49,569 nt of DNA from Bacteroidota bacterium (GTDB taxonomy: Bacteria > Bacteroidota > Bacteroidia > NS11-12g > UBA955): assembly GCA_018333525.1 (NCBI GenBank), contig JAGXTF010000004.1, positions 1 through 49,569 on the forward strand, in the 5' to 3' direction. Shown here piece after piece: positions 34,371 to 43,396 of this stretch. The position numbers were made by a program, and so were the translations under genes. Position 1 is the first letter of the stretch; every line of letters starts with the position of its first letter. The notes below the pieces were generated by a model that saw only the letters and a list, made by a program, of their open reading frames with translations, was not told the origin of the DNA and made no database searches.

Positions 34371-34799
34371 ATGAATTCAATGATCATTGGGGGTATCATT
34401 TTTATAGCCGCATATTTTGGGGCCAGGGTGTTAAACGAAAAGGCACTTAAACATTTGAGTCTGGAGCAAAAGGGCGAGTTGATTACTGCCTTCTCCAAAA
34501 CCAGAATCTGGTCAATGGTGATATTGGTGGTAATTATTTTGGGATTTCTGTTGCTTACTAATTTTGTTAAAATAGATTCTAAATTAAATACCCTCGCGTA
34601 TTTTGGAGCATTGCTTCTGTATATGCTGGTGTTGAATATAATGACACAGGTGCGTTTGCGAAAATTGCAATTTCCTGCGGAATATATTCGCCTGAATATG
34701 TATGCCATGTTGTTGCGGTATCTGGGACTTGTGGCAGTGGTTTTGAGCCTGTACGATATGATGGTGACCAATCTCAGCGCTCTTGAAAAAACTATTTAA
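34371..34799 (+). CDS. Four-helix membrane protein of unknown function
   Basis: 142 residues with four hydrophobic helices (about 3-20, 47-66, 75-93 and 112-132) joined by short charged loops (KHLSLEQKGELITAF, MTQVRLRKLQFPAEYI). No family is recognised. It overlaps the following lipoprotein gene by 17 bp, so translation of the two is probably coupled. Confidence 0.6.
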   Translation: MNSMIIGGIIFIAAYFGARVLNEKALKHLSLEQKGELITAFSKTRIWSMVILVVIILGFLLLTNFVKIDSKLNTLAYFGALLLYMLVLNIMTQVRLRKLQFPAEYIRLNMYAMLLRYLGLVAVVLSLYDMMVTNLSALEKTI

Positions 34800-35205
34800 T
34801 TCTGTTATCATCCTCTTCCTGCTTGGATGTAAGGTGCAGTACACCAGTCCGGAAATGGCATTTCCCAGACTGGAAGTGAGTGAAGGCGGTGGATTTACCG
34901 GTGCAGTTTCCACCTATAGTGTACTTACAAACGGCCAGGTGTTTCACAGCAATTCCTTTTCAGGTGGGTTTACCGTTTATGGCAAAGTGGGGAAAAAGGA
35001 TGCGGTAAATTGGATAAAAGAGGTAAAAAAATCTATTGCAATTCCTACCCCTGTAAAGGAGCCGGATAATATTTACAGGGTATTTAAAGTGATAGAAAAA
35101 GATACCACATATGAAGCAGTTTGGTATGAAAAAAGATCCGGATTGGATAGTATTTATAACAAAATTATTTCAAAAATAGAAAGTGAAAATGCAAAATATG
35201 AATAA
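34783..35205 (+). CDS. Small lipoprotein of unknown function
   Basis: 140 residues from a TTG start inside the end of the previous gene; no later start leaves the signal intact. The signal LFNSVIILFLLGCKVQY has a lipobox Cys at residue 16. The rest is beta-rich with SEGGGFTGAVSTYSVL and FSGGFTVYGKVGKKDAV, then VFKVIEKDTTYEAVWYE. No family is recognised. Its end overlaps the next gene slightly. Confidence 0.6.
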   Translation: MKKLFNSVIILFLLGCKVQYTSPEMAFPRLEVSEGGGFTGAVSTYSVLTNGQVFHSNSFSGGFTVYGKVGKKDAVNWIKEVKKSIAIPTPVKEPDNIYRVFKVIEKDTTYEAVWYEKRSGLDSIYNKIISKIESENAKYE

Positions 35206-36112
35206 TAATATCAGGATCTCATTAATATTCATAATTGGTGTATTTTCAATTTCACTTTCCGGACAATTGCTTTGGAAAGTGACACCGCCTAAAGGCTCTC
35301 CGGACGTGTATCTGTTTGGTACCATGCACATATCTGCCGGTGGATTTCTAGAGAAAAACCCATACATTTCTGATGTAATTAAAAAATGTGATGTGGTATA
35401 TACAGAAGCCGACGTGGAACAGGAAGGCATCGCAGAATTAATTAATCAATATATATTTTTGCCCCAAGGGGTAGTAATTTCAGATAGTCTTACTTCTGAA
35501 CAATGGAATATGTTGGATTCCATTGTGAATCATTTTGGAATTCCGGGACTTTCTTTGTCTGCACTTAATGGCTTCAAACCTATGTATATTTTGGTTTTAA
35601 TGACTGCAATGAACGCGAGCAAGGCAGATACAGCGCAAAACAAAGGAATGTATGGTTCCGTGGATTTGGCAGTCTTAAAAATTGCTAAGGAAAACAACAA
35701 GGAGATCATGTTTTTGGAAACGGCAGAACAGCAATTATCTTATTTGTTTAATGATCCGGATATTGCCATGCAATTTCGTTTTTTGAGAGCCGCTTTGAAT
35801 CCGAATAATGTTCCGGATACCGGTGCACTATCTACCCAAAAACTGGCTTATTATTACCAGGCACAAAGATTGGATACCATTTCTTTAATCATCGAAAAAA
35901 TGAATTTAGTGAATGAAGATACACGGCAATTGTATGCTTCCCTGTTGGAAAACAGAAATAAAAACTGGACCGGTACCATAGAAATGCTGGCGAATTCCAG
36001 TTCAAAATCTACCTTTATTGCAGTAGGCGCCGGGCACCTTGCAGGTAAATCAGGGTTGCTCGAAATGTTGCAAACAAAAGGATATAAGGTGGTTCCAGTG
36101 GAACAACATTAA
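35189..36112 (+). CDS. TraB/GumN-family exported protein
   Basis: 307 residues from the ATG at 35189. After a signal peptide (ISLIFIIGVFSISLSGQ) come the TraB/GumN marks: LLWKVTPPKGSPDVYLFGTMH near the start (broken here at its first strand), CDVVYTEADV, and AVGAGHLAGKSGLLEML near the end. The family belongs to the Tiki-like superfamily of putative metalloproteases, using the GTMH histidine, Glu residues and the GAGH histidine. Its stop overlaps the convergent menE-like stop by 4 bp. Confidence 0.85.
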   Translation: MQNMNNNIRISLIFIIGVFSISLSGQLLWKVTPPKGSPDVYLFGTMHISAGGFLEKNPYISDVIKKCDVVYTEADVEQEGIAELINQYIFLPQGVVISDSLTSEQWNMLDSIVNHFGIPGLSLSALNGFKPMYILVLMTAMNASKADTAQNKGMYGSVDLAVLKIAKENNKEIMFLETAEQQLSYLFNDPDIAMQFRFLRAALNPNNVPDTGALSTQKLAYYYQAQRLDTISLIIEKMNLVNEDTRQLYASLLENRNKNWTGTIEMLANSSSKSTFIAVGAGHLAGKSGLLEMLQTKGYKVVPVEQH

Positions 36113-37086
36113 AGAGCACTTAATCTGGTTTTTTCTCTTGCAATTTTTCCGGTTTCGGTGAATAAAAAATGTTTTAGATACATGACTTCTTTTGGTATGT
36201 GAAATTTGTTTTTAAGGAATGTAAAGTCTGTTTGTAAGGGTGTGTGGATTTTAGTGGAATCCACCAGCAAAACCAAACGTTCTCCCAATATTGTATCGGG
36301 CACACCAACAGCCAGAATGCTATTCTCCGGCAAATGCAGATAATCGGAAATATCTTTTTCCAAAATTTCGGCCAGAATTTTAATTCCTCCGGAATTGATG
36401 ACGGAATCCATCCTGCCCAATATTCGAAAACCTTCGTTTTCAAAAACTACAATATCATTAGTTGTAATCCATTCATGATTGGTTATTTCACCGGAAATTT
36501 CCAGACAATCCTTTTCATTTTTACGCAATTGAATTTCAGGTAATGGGAGAAATACCTTTTCTTTTCCTATTCTTCTCATGGCAATATGGGAGCAGGTTTC
36601 CGTCATACCATAGGTATGATAAAATGTACATGGGATTAATGTAAGTTCTTGTTCCAATGTTGCGGAAACAGGACCACCACCGACCAAAACCAATCGGAAT
36701 TTTTCCAGCTTGTTTTTGCTTTCCGGATTATCCAAAATCATTCGCAATTGCATCGGTGTAAGAGATGTAACCGAATGGTTACCTGAATATTCTTTTAATG
36801 GATTGGAAGTTGGTTCTGCAATTTCAACAGGGATGCCCCAAACCGCAGCGCGGATGATTTGCATCATTCCACCAATTTTATCCACTGGCAAACAGCAATA
36901 AATACTGTCATCAGGTTGTATTTGTAAAAAAGCACCTGTAATGCGAGCACTCGCCTCCAACTGATTTCGCAGGAGTTCTATTTTTTTGGGGAAACCGGTG
37001 GAACCGGATGTTTCCAGTTCAAATGCAGATGCTCCGTTCTGCCATTTATTCTGAATTTGTTCTGCCGCTTCGCTGTTAGCCGCCAA
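36109..37086 (-). CDS. menE: AMP-binding ligase, MenE-like
   Basis: 325 residues. The adenylate-forming core is visible: P-loop ETSGSTGFPKKIELL, YHTYGMTETCSHIAMR, TNDIVVFENEGFRILGR, a hinge at DSVINSGGIKI and the C-terminal catalytic-lysine region TETGKIAREKTRL. Length and sequence fit the short o-succinylbenzoyl-CoA ligases of Bacteroidota, acting in menaquinone synthesis. No other men gene is near, so the substrate is inferred. It starts with TTG inside the end of the aminotransferase gene (11-bp overlap), indicating coupling. Confidence 0.75.
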   Translation of the reverse strand: MAANSEAAEQIQNKWQNGASAFELETSGSTGFPKKIELLRNQLEASARITGAFLQIQPDDSIYCCLPVDKIGGMMQIIRAAVWGIPVEIAEPTSNPLKEYSGNHSVTSLTPMQLRMILDNPESKNKLEKFRLVLVGGGPVSATLEQELTLIPCTFYHTYGMTETCSHIAMRRIGKEKVFLPLPEIQLRKNEKDCLEISGEITNHEWITTNDIVVFENEGFRILGRMDSVINSGGIKILAEILEKDISDYLHLPENSILAVGVPDTILGERLVLLVDSTKIHTPLQTDFTFLKNKFHIPKEVMYLKHFLFTETGKIAREKTRLSAL

Positions 37087-38350
37087 TGTATTTTTTTAAT
37101 TCATCTACCAACAAATCCACCTCGTCTTCCATATTGTAATAATGCGTGGAAACACGAAGGCAATCCAAATCAGATTCTCCAACATATCGAATAACGATAT
37201 TCTTTTTATTGCATTCCGATTGAAAATCCTGAGTGGCTTTTTTATTTCCATTGTTGATGCGAAAACTGATTTGAGCCCCGCGGGAAGCAGCTTCTGTTGA
37301 TGTAATTACTTCCACCTTATTACCGAGTTCCAGCAATTTATCTTGCAAATAAGTCGCCAGACCGCGAATTCTTTTTTCAATTTTATCGGGACCTATATCG
37401 TTATACAATTGAAGCGCTTTTATAGCGCCATCGAATAGGGGGCCGCTGAAGGTTCCATATGTAAATCGCGATGCAGTTGGCACCAATTCTCCCATAGTTG
37501 GTGGATTGCTTGTCATATTGAACGTTGCACTGCTGTATGCTGCAATATGGGTGCATTTTGTTTTTTCCAATATATTTTTTGAAATATATAGGAATCCGGT
37601 ACCTAAAGGCCCCAATGCCCATTTGTGAATGCAGCCATAATAATAATCGCAGCCTATTTCGCGAATATTGAATTGTATCATTCCCAGAGGGTGTGCACCA
37701 TCTACAGCAGTAATAATATTTTTACTTTTTGCAAGTGCACAAATTTCCTTAACCGGCAAAATTTGTCCAATGGTACAGGGAATATGAGGTACTGCTACTA
37801 CTCTGGTTTTTTTGGTGATGGCCTTTTCGAAATTTCGCAGCGTTTCTTCTGCATTTTTTCCCGGATGAAATGTTTTAATTACAATTCCCTCAGATTTACT
37901 TCGGTGAATCCATGGCAGGCACCCCCCCACATGTTCATGGGTGCTTAATATTACTTCATCACCGGCCTTAAGTGGAATTCCCCAACATACATGGTTAGTT
38001 CCTTCGCTTACATTTTTGGTTATGGTAATTTCATCGGCAGTTACCCCGGTAAGACCGGCAATAAGTTTTAAAAGTTCATCGCTGTGCCCCGGGTATGCGC
38101 CTTCAGTAGCAGCTGTTAAAAAAGATTGTTCTACAGCCTGTAAAACAGGGTACGGAGTAATGCCCATGGTTCCGTTGTTTAGGTAAGTTCTTCCCTTTTG
38201 CAACGGAAATAAAGCGCGCAGATCTTTCCATAATTCCACATTATCTGCATTCCGGTTCAAATAAAATTCCGGATTGCTCTGATATAAATTACCAAAAGTG
38301 GGCTTTAAGGCTAAAAGGGCAGCGGCGGATAAAAATTTTCTTCTTTCCAC
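37076..38350 (-). CDS. Tat-exported class V aminotransferase-like PLP enzyme
   Basis: 424 residues. It starts MERRKFLSAAALLALKP, a twin-arginine signal, so it is exported folded. The class V fold shows TYLNNGTMGITPYPV, TKNVSEGTNHVCWGI, the PLP Asp in VDGAHPLGMI and the Schiff-base Lys in GCIHKWALGPLGTGFLY. Its closest pattern is the isopenicillin-N epimerase / cysteine desulfurase-like group. Substrate unknown. It is the first gene of a pair with the menE-like ligase, and divergent from anmK. Confidence 0.82.
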   Translation of the reverse strand: MERRKFLSAAALLALKPTFGNLYQSNPEFYLNRNADNVELWKDLRALFPLQKGRTYLNNGTMGITPYPVLQAVEQSFLTAATEGAYPGHSDELLKLIAGLTGVTADEITITKNVSEGTNHVCWGIPLKAGDEVILSTHEHVGGCLPWIHRSKSEGIVIKTFHPGKNAEETLRNFEKAITKKTRVVAVPHIPCTIGQILPVKEICALAKSKNIITAVDGAHPLGMIQFNIREIGCDYYYGCIHKWALGPLGTGFLYISKNILEKTKCTHIAAYSSATFNMTSNPPTMGELVPTASRFTYGTFSGPLFDGAIKALQLYNDIGPDKIEKRIRGLATYLQDKLLELGNKVEVITSTEAASRGAQISFRINNGNKKATQDFQSECNKKNIVIRYVGESDLDCLRVSTHYYNMEDEVDLLVDELKKYIGG

Positions 38351-38488
38351 AAGAGTAGATTAGCAAGTTTGAACAAATTTAAGCTTTGGCTATGAATTTT
38401 ACATGGGAGGTTGATAAATCCTAATGGGCTAAAATACACTGCCGGGGGCAAGCCTTAAATTCTGCTTTCTCTTATGAAACTATCCCCT

Positions 38489-38508
38489 TATTTTTGCGGC
38501 CGCAAAAA
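38489..38508. promoter_or_regulatory. Palindrome over the anmK promoter
   Basis: TATTTTTG (38489-38496) is a perfect -7 element for anmK. It overlaps a perfect 18-bp palindrome, TTTTTGCGG followed by its complement CCGCAAAAA (38491-38508), 12 bp before the start codon. This looks like an operator, or a stem in a very short leader. Confidence 0.45.
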
Positions 38509-38519
38509 GTGGTAAATAG

Positions 38520-39605
38520 ATGAAAGTTGTGGGAATTATGAGCGGTACCAGCATGGATGGAGTAGATCTGTGCCTGGCGGAAATCAGCGAGAGCAATGGT
38601 AGCTGGGACTATAAAATTTTGGCAAGGGAAACGGTGCCTTTTGAAGAAAAATGGCGCGTACGTCTTTCGCAATTGCGATATCAGAATTCAGAAGTGTATG
38701 TGAAAACAGATATCTTTTTCGGAAAATATCTGGGTGAACTGGTCAACAACTTTTTGCAGAAAAACAATGAATCTGCTGAGTTGGTGGCCTCGCACGGACA
38801 TACCGTATTCCACGACCCCGCTGGTTGGATTACATCCCAGGCCGGTGATGGAGCTACGCTTTCTGCAACATCGGGATTGCCTGTTGTGAGTAATTTCCGC
38901 AGGGCAGATGTTGCTCTGGGCGGGCAGGGAGCACCGTTGGTTGGAATTGGCGACGATATTTTCTTCGGGGAATATGATGCCTGCCTGAATCTGGGAGGAT
39001 TCTGCAACATTTCTGCAAACATCGAAGGCAAGCGCATCGCGTATGATGTGGCGCCTTGTAATATCATCCTCAACAGACTGGCCCGCGATCGCGGTCAGAA
39101 ATACGATGTAAATGGTCAGATTGCGGAAGCAGGCGAAGTAATTTATCCGTTGCTGAACGATCTGAACGAAATTCCATTTTATAAAAAATCCTGGCCAAAA
39201 TCTTTGGGAAGGGAATGGATCAATAAAGAATTCTGGTATATCGTAAGAGATTTTGATTCAGAACCTTTGGAGAACCGGATGAAAACTCTGGTGATGCACA
39301 TTGCGCAGCAGGTTGCCAATACCATCGATCATTTATTTGGTGAAAATGGAAACGGTAAAAAAATTCTGGTGACTGGTGGCGGTGCAAATAACCTGTGCCT
39401 TGTGGATTACCTGCGTTCAGAAAGCGATGCAGAAATTGTAATTCCCGAAAACGATATTGTAGAATACAAAGAGGCATTGGTATTTGGACTTTTAGGTGCC
39501 ATGCGCGTGAAAAATATTACCAATACACAAGGTTCGGCTACGGGTGCCAAAGCCTCTACCATCGCCGGTTCCCTTGATGGTAATTTTGCGAATTTAATTT
39601 CATAA
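38520..39605 (+). CDS. anmK: Anhydro-N-acetylmuramic acid kinase
   Basis: 361 residues. It begins VVGIMSGTSMDGVDLCLAE, the AnmK signature, and continues with LVASHGHTVFHDP, RRADVALGGQGAPLVGIGD, LNLGGFCNIS and ILVTGGGANN. The enzyme phosphorylates and hydrolyses 1,6-anhydro-MurNAc to MurNAc-6-phosphate during peptidoglycan recycling in the cytoplasm. The next gene starts 3 bp after its stop. No other recycling gene is in view. Confidence 0.93.
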   Translation: MKVVGIMSGTSMDGVDLCLAEISESNGSWDYKILARETVPFEEKWRVRLSQLRYQNSEVYVKTDIFFGKYLGELVNNFLQKNNESAELVASHGHTVFHDPAGWITSQAGDGATLSATSGLPVVSNFRRADVALGGQGAPLVGIGDDIFFGEYDACLNLGGFCNISANIEGKRIAYDVAPCNIILNRLARDRGQKYDVNGQIAEAGEVIYPLLNDLNEIPFYKKSWPKSLGREWINKEFWYIVRDFDSEPLENRMKTLVMHIAQQVANTIDHLFGENGNGKKILVTGGGANNLCLVDYLRSESDAEIVIPENDIVEYKEALVFGLLGAMRVKNITNTQGSATGAKASTIAGSLDGNFANLIS

Positions 39606-39608
39606 TAA

Positions 39609-40847
39609 GTGAATCTTCAACAATTAATACAAAAGTTCGAGGACAAACGTCCCGAAATAGTCTTTGAATGGAAAGACAGTGAGACAGATGCAGAGGGTTG
39701 GATCGTAATAAATTCTCTAAGAAATGGTAGTGCCGGCGGTGGAACCCGCATGCGCAAAGGGCTCGACAAAAGAGAAGTGGAAAGTCTTGCCAAAACCATG
39801 GAGGTGAAATTTACTGTTGCAGGACCACCAATCGGAGGCGCAAAATCCGGAATCAATTTTGACCCGGCAGATCCGCGCAAAAAAGGAGTGTTGGAGCGAT
39901 GGTACAAAGCAGTATATCCGCTCTTAAAACAATATTATGGTACCGGCGGAGATTTGAACGTGGACGAAATACATGAGGTTATTCCGATTACTGCCAATCA
40001 GGGTTTGCTTCATCCACAGGAAGGTACAGTTAACGGCCATTTAAAATCATACAGCAACGAGGAAAAGTTGCGTGCGATTACGCGTTTGCAGGAAGGTGTG
40101 GTTTTACCGATTACGGATGAAAGACTAAGTCCTGATGTGAGCAAAGGATACACCATTGCAGACATGATTACCGGATGGGGTGTGGCAGAAGCTGTTAAAC
40201 ATTATTATGGCGTTTATGGTGGCTTTATGAACAACAAACTCGCCATCATTCAGGGTTGGGGAAATGTAGCAGCAGCTGCTGCGTTTTACTTAACCAAATA
40301 TGGGGTGCGTATTGCGGGAATTATTGATCGCGATGGCGGTATTATTCATGAACAGGGTCTTGGGTATGAAGAAATTTGCAATCTGTTTATAAACCGCGAG
40401 GGGAATAAATTAAAAGCACCAAACATGCTTTCTTATGAAGAAGTGCATGAACGAATTTGGGATATTCCTGCGGAAATATTTATACCCGGAGCAGCAAGCA
40501 GATTGATTACCGAAGAACAAGTGCATCGCATGATTAAATCCGGAATTGAAGTAGTGAGTTGCGGTGCCAATGTGCCTTTTGCCGATAAGGAGATTTTTAT
40601 GGGGCCCATTTCCCAATTAGCAGATAATAACATGGCTGTAATACCTGATTTTATTGCCAACTGCGGTATGGCCAGGGTATTTGCCTACCTGATGAAACAA
40701 GACGCTAAAGTTCAGGATGAAGCTATTTTTGAAGATGTGAGCAACATCATCAAAAGCAGCATGATGCGCCTTCACCAGTTTAATCCGAAACATACCGGTC
40801 TAAGTGCCAAAGCACTGGAATTGAGTTTGACGGATTTGGTGAATTAA
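39609..40847 (+). CDS. Glu/Leu/Phe/Val dehydrogenase family protein
   Basis: 412 residues from a GTG 3 bp after anmK. The N-terminal dimerisation domain shows SLRNGSAGGGTRMRKGL and AGPPIGGAKSGINFDP, with the catalytic Lys in GGAKSG. Then GTGGDLNVDE follows, and the NAD(P) domain has IIQGWGNVAAAAAFYL, where GxGxxA is represented by GWGNVA. It deaminates an amino acid, probably glutamate. Its 3' end is echoed by a 29-bp fragment at 43286-43314. Confidence 0.88.
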   Translation: MNLQQLIQKFEDKRPEIVFEWKDSETDAEGWIVINSLRNGSAGGGTRMRKGLDKREVESLAKTMEVKFTVAGPPIGGAKSGINFDPADPRKKGVLERWYKAVYPLLKQYYGTGGDLNVDEIHEVIPITANQGLLHPQEGTVNGHLKSYSNEEKLRAITRLQEGVVLPITDERLSPDVSKGYTIADMITGWGVAEAVKHYYGVYGGFMNNKLAIIQGWGNVAAAAAFYLTKYGVRIAGIIDRDGGIIHEQGLGYEEICNLFINREGNKLKAPNMLSYEEVHERIWDIPAEIFIPGAASRLITEEQVHRMIKSGIEVVSCGANVPFADKEIFMGPISQLADNNMAVIPDFIANCGMARVFAYLMKQDAKVQDEAIFEDVSNIIKSSMMRLHQFNPKHTGLSAKALELSLTDLVN

Positions 40848-41013
40848 GTATGGATTTCACCATATGAAATACAATTTTGGTGGAAGATAAATTCGATTGC
40901 CATTCATTGTAAATGCAGAAATAAATAGCGCATTACAGTCATTGTATTTCGTAAACTTATACTCATGGATTTTTATTTCAATACCAAAATTTAGGATGAA
41001 ATCATAAAATAAA

Positions 41014-41039
41014 TGCGGAATATGAATTCATATTCCGCA
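41014..41039. terminator. Perfect 26-bp palindrome
   Basis: The palindrome is TGCGGAATATGAA followed by its exact complement, centred on GAATTC. On the minus strand it is followed by TTTATTTTATG, so it can work as a terminator for the H1-like gene upstream on that strand; it is also 166 bp after the dehydrogenase stop. Confidence 0.5.
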
Positions 41040-41368
41040 CCATATATTTTGGCAGCGCTGCAGCGAAAGTAAGTTACAAAGTTGTTCTGAATATTCAGAC
41101 ACTACTTCCACGGCATCCAATAAATTTTATTAAAATTCCAATTACCAAAATGGATTGGAATAAAGAAGAAAAGAAAGGGAGAGTATTCGATCCGGAGCCG
41201 GATAGCGCTTAAAGAATGCCAGGCGGATTTTGTGATATCTTATGGTGAAGATAGCCCGGATTCTTTACCATCAGGTATTTTTCAGGATTGGAATTCTCCC
41301 TCAAATCCCGGAAAAAGCAGAGCGAAAAAGTACCTCTTTCACAGCTTTTTTGGCTGCTATTTTTTCTA

Positions 41369-41397
41369 TGAAAGCGACATAGAATGACGCTTTCATT
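41369..41397. terminator. Hairpin next to the H1-like gene
   Basis: Arms ATGAAAGCG (41369-41377) and CGCTTTCAT (41389-41397) with an 11-nt loop, 16 bp past the H1-like stop. No T tract follows on the minus strand, so termination is uncertain. Confidence 0.4.
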
Positions 41398-41412
41398 TCA
41401 GTTTTAGCGCTG

Positions 41413-41910
41413 TTACTTAGCTGCTTTTTTGGCAACTTTCTTCGCAGCTTTCTTCGCAGCTTTCGGCGCGGCTTTTTTGGCTGCTTTCTTAGCTACTTTT
41501 TTTGCTGGTTTTGCTGCCACTTTTTTAGCTGCTTTCTTTACCGCTTTTTTAGCAACTTTTTTGGCTGCTTTCGGAGCTGCTGCTTTGGTTGCCTTTTTAA
41601 CTACTTTTTTTGCTGCCTTTGGAGCCGCTTTCTTTACCGCCTTTTTAGCTACTTTTTTAACTGCCTTTTTAGCAGGTTTTGGAGCAGCTGCTTTCGTTAC
41701 TTTTTTAACTACTTTTTTTGCTGCTTTCGGAGTAGCTTTTTTAACGGCTTTTTTAGCCACTTTTTTAACTACTTTTTTTACCGGTTTCGGAGCTGCTGCT
41801 TTAGTTGCTTTTTTAACAACTTTTTTTGCAGCCTTAGGTGCTGCTTTTTTTACAGCCTTCTTAGCAACTTTTTTCGTCGCCTTTTTGGTGGTTTTTGACA
41901 ATTTAGCCAT
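41413..41910 (-). CDS. Histone H1-like Lys/Ala-repeat DNA-binding protein
   Basis: 165 residues from the ATG at 41910. Almost the whole protein is built of degenerate KKAVKKAAPKAAKK and KKVVKKATKAAAPKP repeats; it has no aromatic residue and no acidic residue. This is the composition of bacterial H1-like proteins and AlgP/Hc1-type tails, which bind DNA non-specifically through charge and compact the nucleoid. The first residues (AKLSKTTKKATKK) are alike. Repeat number probably varies between strains because of the repetitive DNA. Confidence 0.85.
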   Translation of the reverse strand: MAKLSKTTKKATKKVAKKAVKKAAPKAAKKVVKKATKAAAPKPVKKVVKKVAKKAVKKATPKAAKKVVKKVTKAAAPKPAKKAVKKVAKKAVKKAAPKAAKKVVKKATKAAAPKAAKKVAKKAVKKAAKKVAAKPAKKVAKKAAKKAAPKAAKKAAKKVAKKAAK

Positions 41911-42388
41911 AATCAAAGTTCTTTATTCTTTAAGAATTTGTAGCCAAATGGTTAAATAGAATTTAGACAATCGCAAAAACTGTTCATTTGATTGGACAAC
42001 ATTACCGGGCTAGTCGCTTTATTTGTTCTTGATTTACTTGTTGAAAAACCCAGTGATGAAGAGGGTTTACATACGTTAAATAATTCAATTTTAATGTATC
42101 GAACAGAATGTCTGAGATATGTTCTCGCAACTCGCAAAAAGTAAATGAAAGTATCCGTTCACGGTGTAATCATGCAAACAAAAGTTAGATTTTGTACCAA
42201 CAACGGATTTAAAATCGGTAAAAATAGGTAACCATATGGTTACTAAAGGATGGATTTTTTAATTTGGTTTTCATCGATTATTTTATTCCTCAATTTTGAT
42301 TCGATTTTGAAAATGGATGTGGAATATTGACTGATTGAAATGAATGGCCGGCGGCATCAATTGAAAATGGAAAACATCGTATTCGGAT
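41911..42388. other. Gap upstream of the H1-like gene
   Basis: About 480 bp. A 61-codon minus-strand frame at 41952-42137 has no family resemblance and is not called. Nothing else recognised; the H1-like promoter must lie here. Confidence 0.5.
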
Positions 42389-43045
42389 TTAAATACCAAC
42401 TCCGAGTACCAGTTGGCATACAAAGAAATGGGATTCTACCGGCTGATATATTCCATAGGGCGATACAAGCCATTCGTATTCCTGCATTCGGTCAGGACCT
42501 TCAAATAAATTAATACCCAAAAAAGTTCTTCCCTTATTCCGGTCGAATATCGTATGTATACCAATTTTTGATGTAGGTGAGAAGATACTTTCCTTTTGAT
42601 CCAGAATAGTTTTGTAACACCAAATGCCTTTGGCAAATTGAAACCTGAGATCCATAGTTTTGGAAAGATGCCATACTTTGGCCAGTCCGAGGTATGAAAT
42701 TCCAAAATCTGTTTGGGATAGCCTTGTGTATTTTTTACCATTGTAGAAGTTATACAATGTATAATTTACCTGTGTATATTCCGCTGAAGCCGTTAATAAT
42801 AATTGGCTCTTTTCTTTTGAATTTAGCGGAAAATGAACTTCTAATCCGGCTTGTATGCCGGGTAAAGGTTTTAAATCAATTCCGCCGTAATTATCAAACA
42901 TAGGAGCTTGGCTGATAATCGGGCAGTTTACGCCAAAATAAGGCCAAAGCGTTATCGCCTTTTCGTTTTGGGCTGAAATGGAATGGGTGTATAAATGGGC
43001 TATTGAAAGTATAGCCAATAGGATAGATGATTTTGTCGATTTCAT
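42389..43045 (-). CDS. Secreted beta-strand-rich protein, possibly outer membrane
   Basis: 218 residues with a signal peptide (SSILLAILSIAHLYTHSISAQ, shown here without its end). The rest alternates polar and hydrophobic residues in strand-like runs (GIQAGLEVHFPL, LLLTASAEYTQVNYTLY, FLGINLFEG) and ends FFVCQLVLGVGI with a terminal aromatic-rich strand. This suits a small outer-membrane barrel. No family is recognised. It stands alone between two long gaps. Confidence 0.6.
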   Translation of the reverse strand: MKSTKSSILLAILSIAHLYTHSISAQNEKAITLWPYFGVNCPIISQAPMFDNYGGIDLKPLPGIQAGLEVHFPLNSKEKSQLLLTASAEYTQVNYTLYNFYNGKKYTRLSQTDFGISYLGLAKVWHLSKTMDLRFQFAKGIWCYKTILDQKESIFSPTSKIGIHTIFDRNKGRTFLGINLFEGPDRMQEYEWLVSPYGIYQPVESHFFVCQLVLGVGI

Positions 43046-43396
43046 TTTATAATGAATTCAGATTTAAACAATGTGAAGAAACTAAAACGAATTAGGATTG
43101 AATTCATTGTGGTTGTTGAAGTAGTATTTCATATATCGAATAATAAATGTAGATCCGTTCACTAGAGGAGATGACCGGGTATGAAGATCTGCAGTTCTAA
43201 GGCAATCTATTAAATTTGATCCTAATCAAATAAAGATCGCTGTTACACCTTCACCAATTCAATTCCTAAACCACTGATTTGTTTACCAAATCACTGGAAT
43301 TGAGTTTGACAGATAACGTGACGCAAACGGTTAGAAATTAATACACTTTTTGAATGCATTTATTCCGGCATTATTTTGCAGAAACAAAATGATATT
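43046..43396. other. Gap with a duplicated fragment of the dehydrogenase gene
   Basis: About 350 bp. 43286-43314 matches 27 of 29 bases of the end of the dehydrogenase gene (40807-40835), including 19 identical bases in a row. No gene is seen otherwise. Confidence 0.5.

Larger units (their letters stand above)
40848..41412. other. Gap with palindromes, no clear gene
   Basis: 565 bp. Two overlapping + strand frames stay open for 50-80 codons (about 40995-41212 and 41144-41388), but neither has a usable start or a recognised family, so they are not called. The region holds the 26-bp palindrome at 41014-41039 and a hairpin at 41369-41397. Confidence 0.5.

Noticed and set aside
41429-41959. 176-codon plus-strand frame rich in Ala, Phe and Thr
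   Set aside because: It is the antisense shadow of the Lys/Ala repeats of the H1-like gene; the repeats keep the opposite strand free of stops.
41952-42137. 61-codon minus-strand frame upstream of the H1-like gene
   Set aside because: Short, no recognised motif, and it occupies the likely promoter region.
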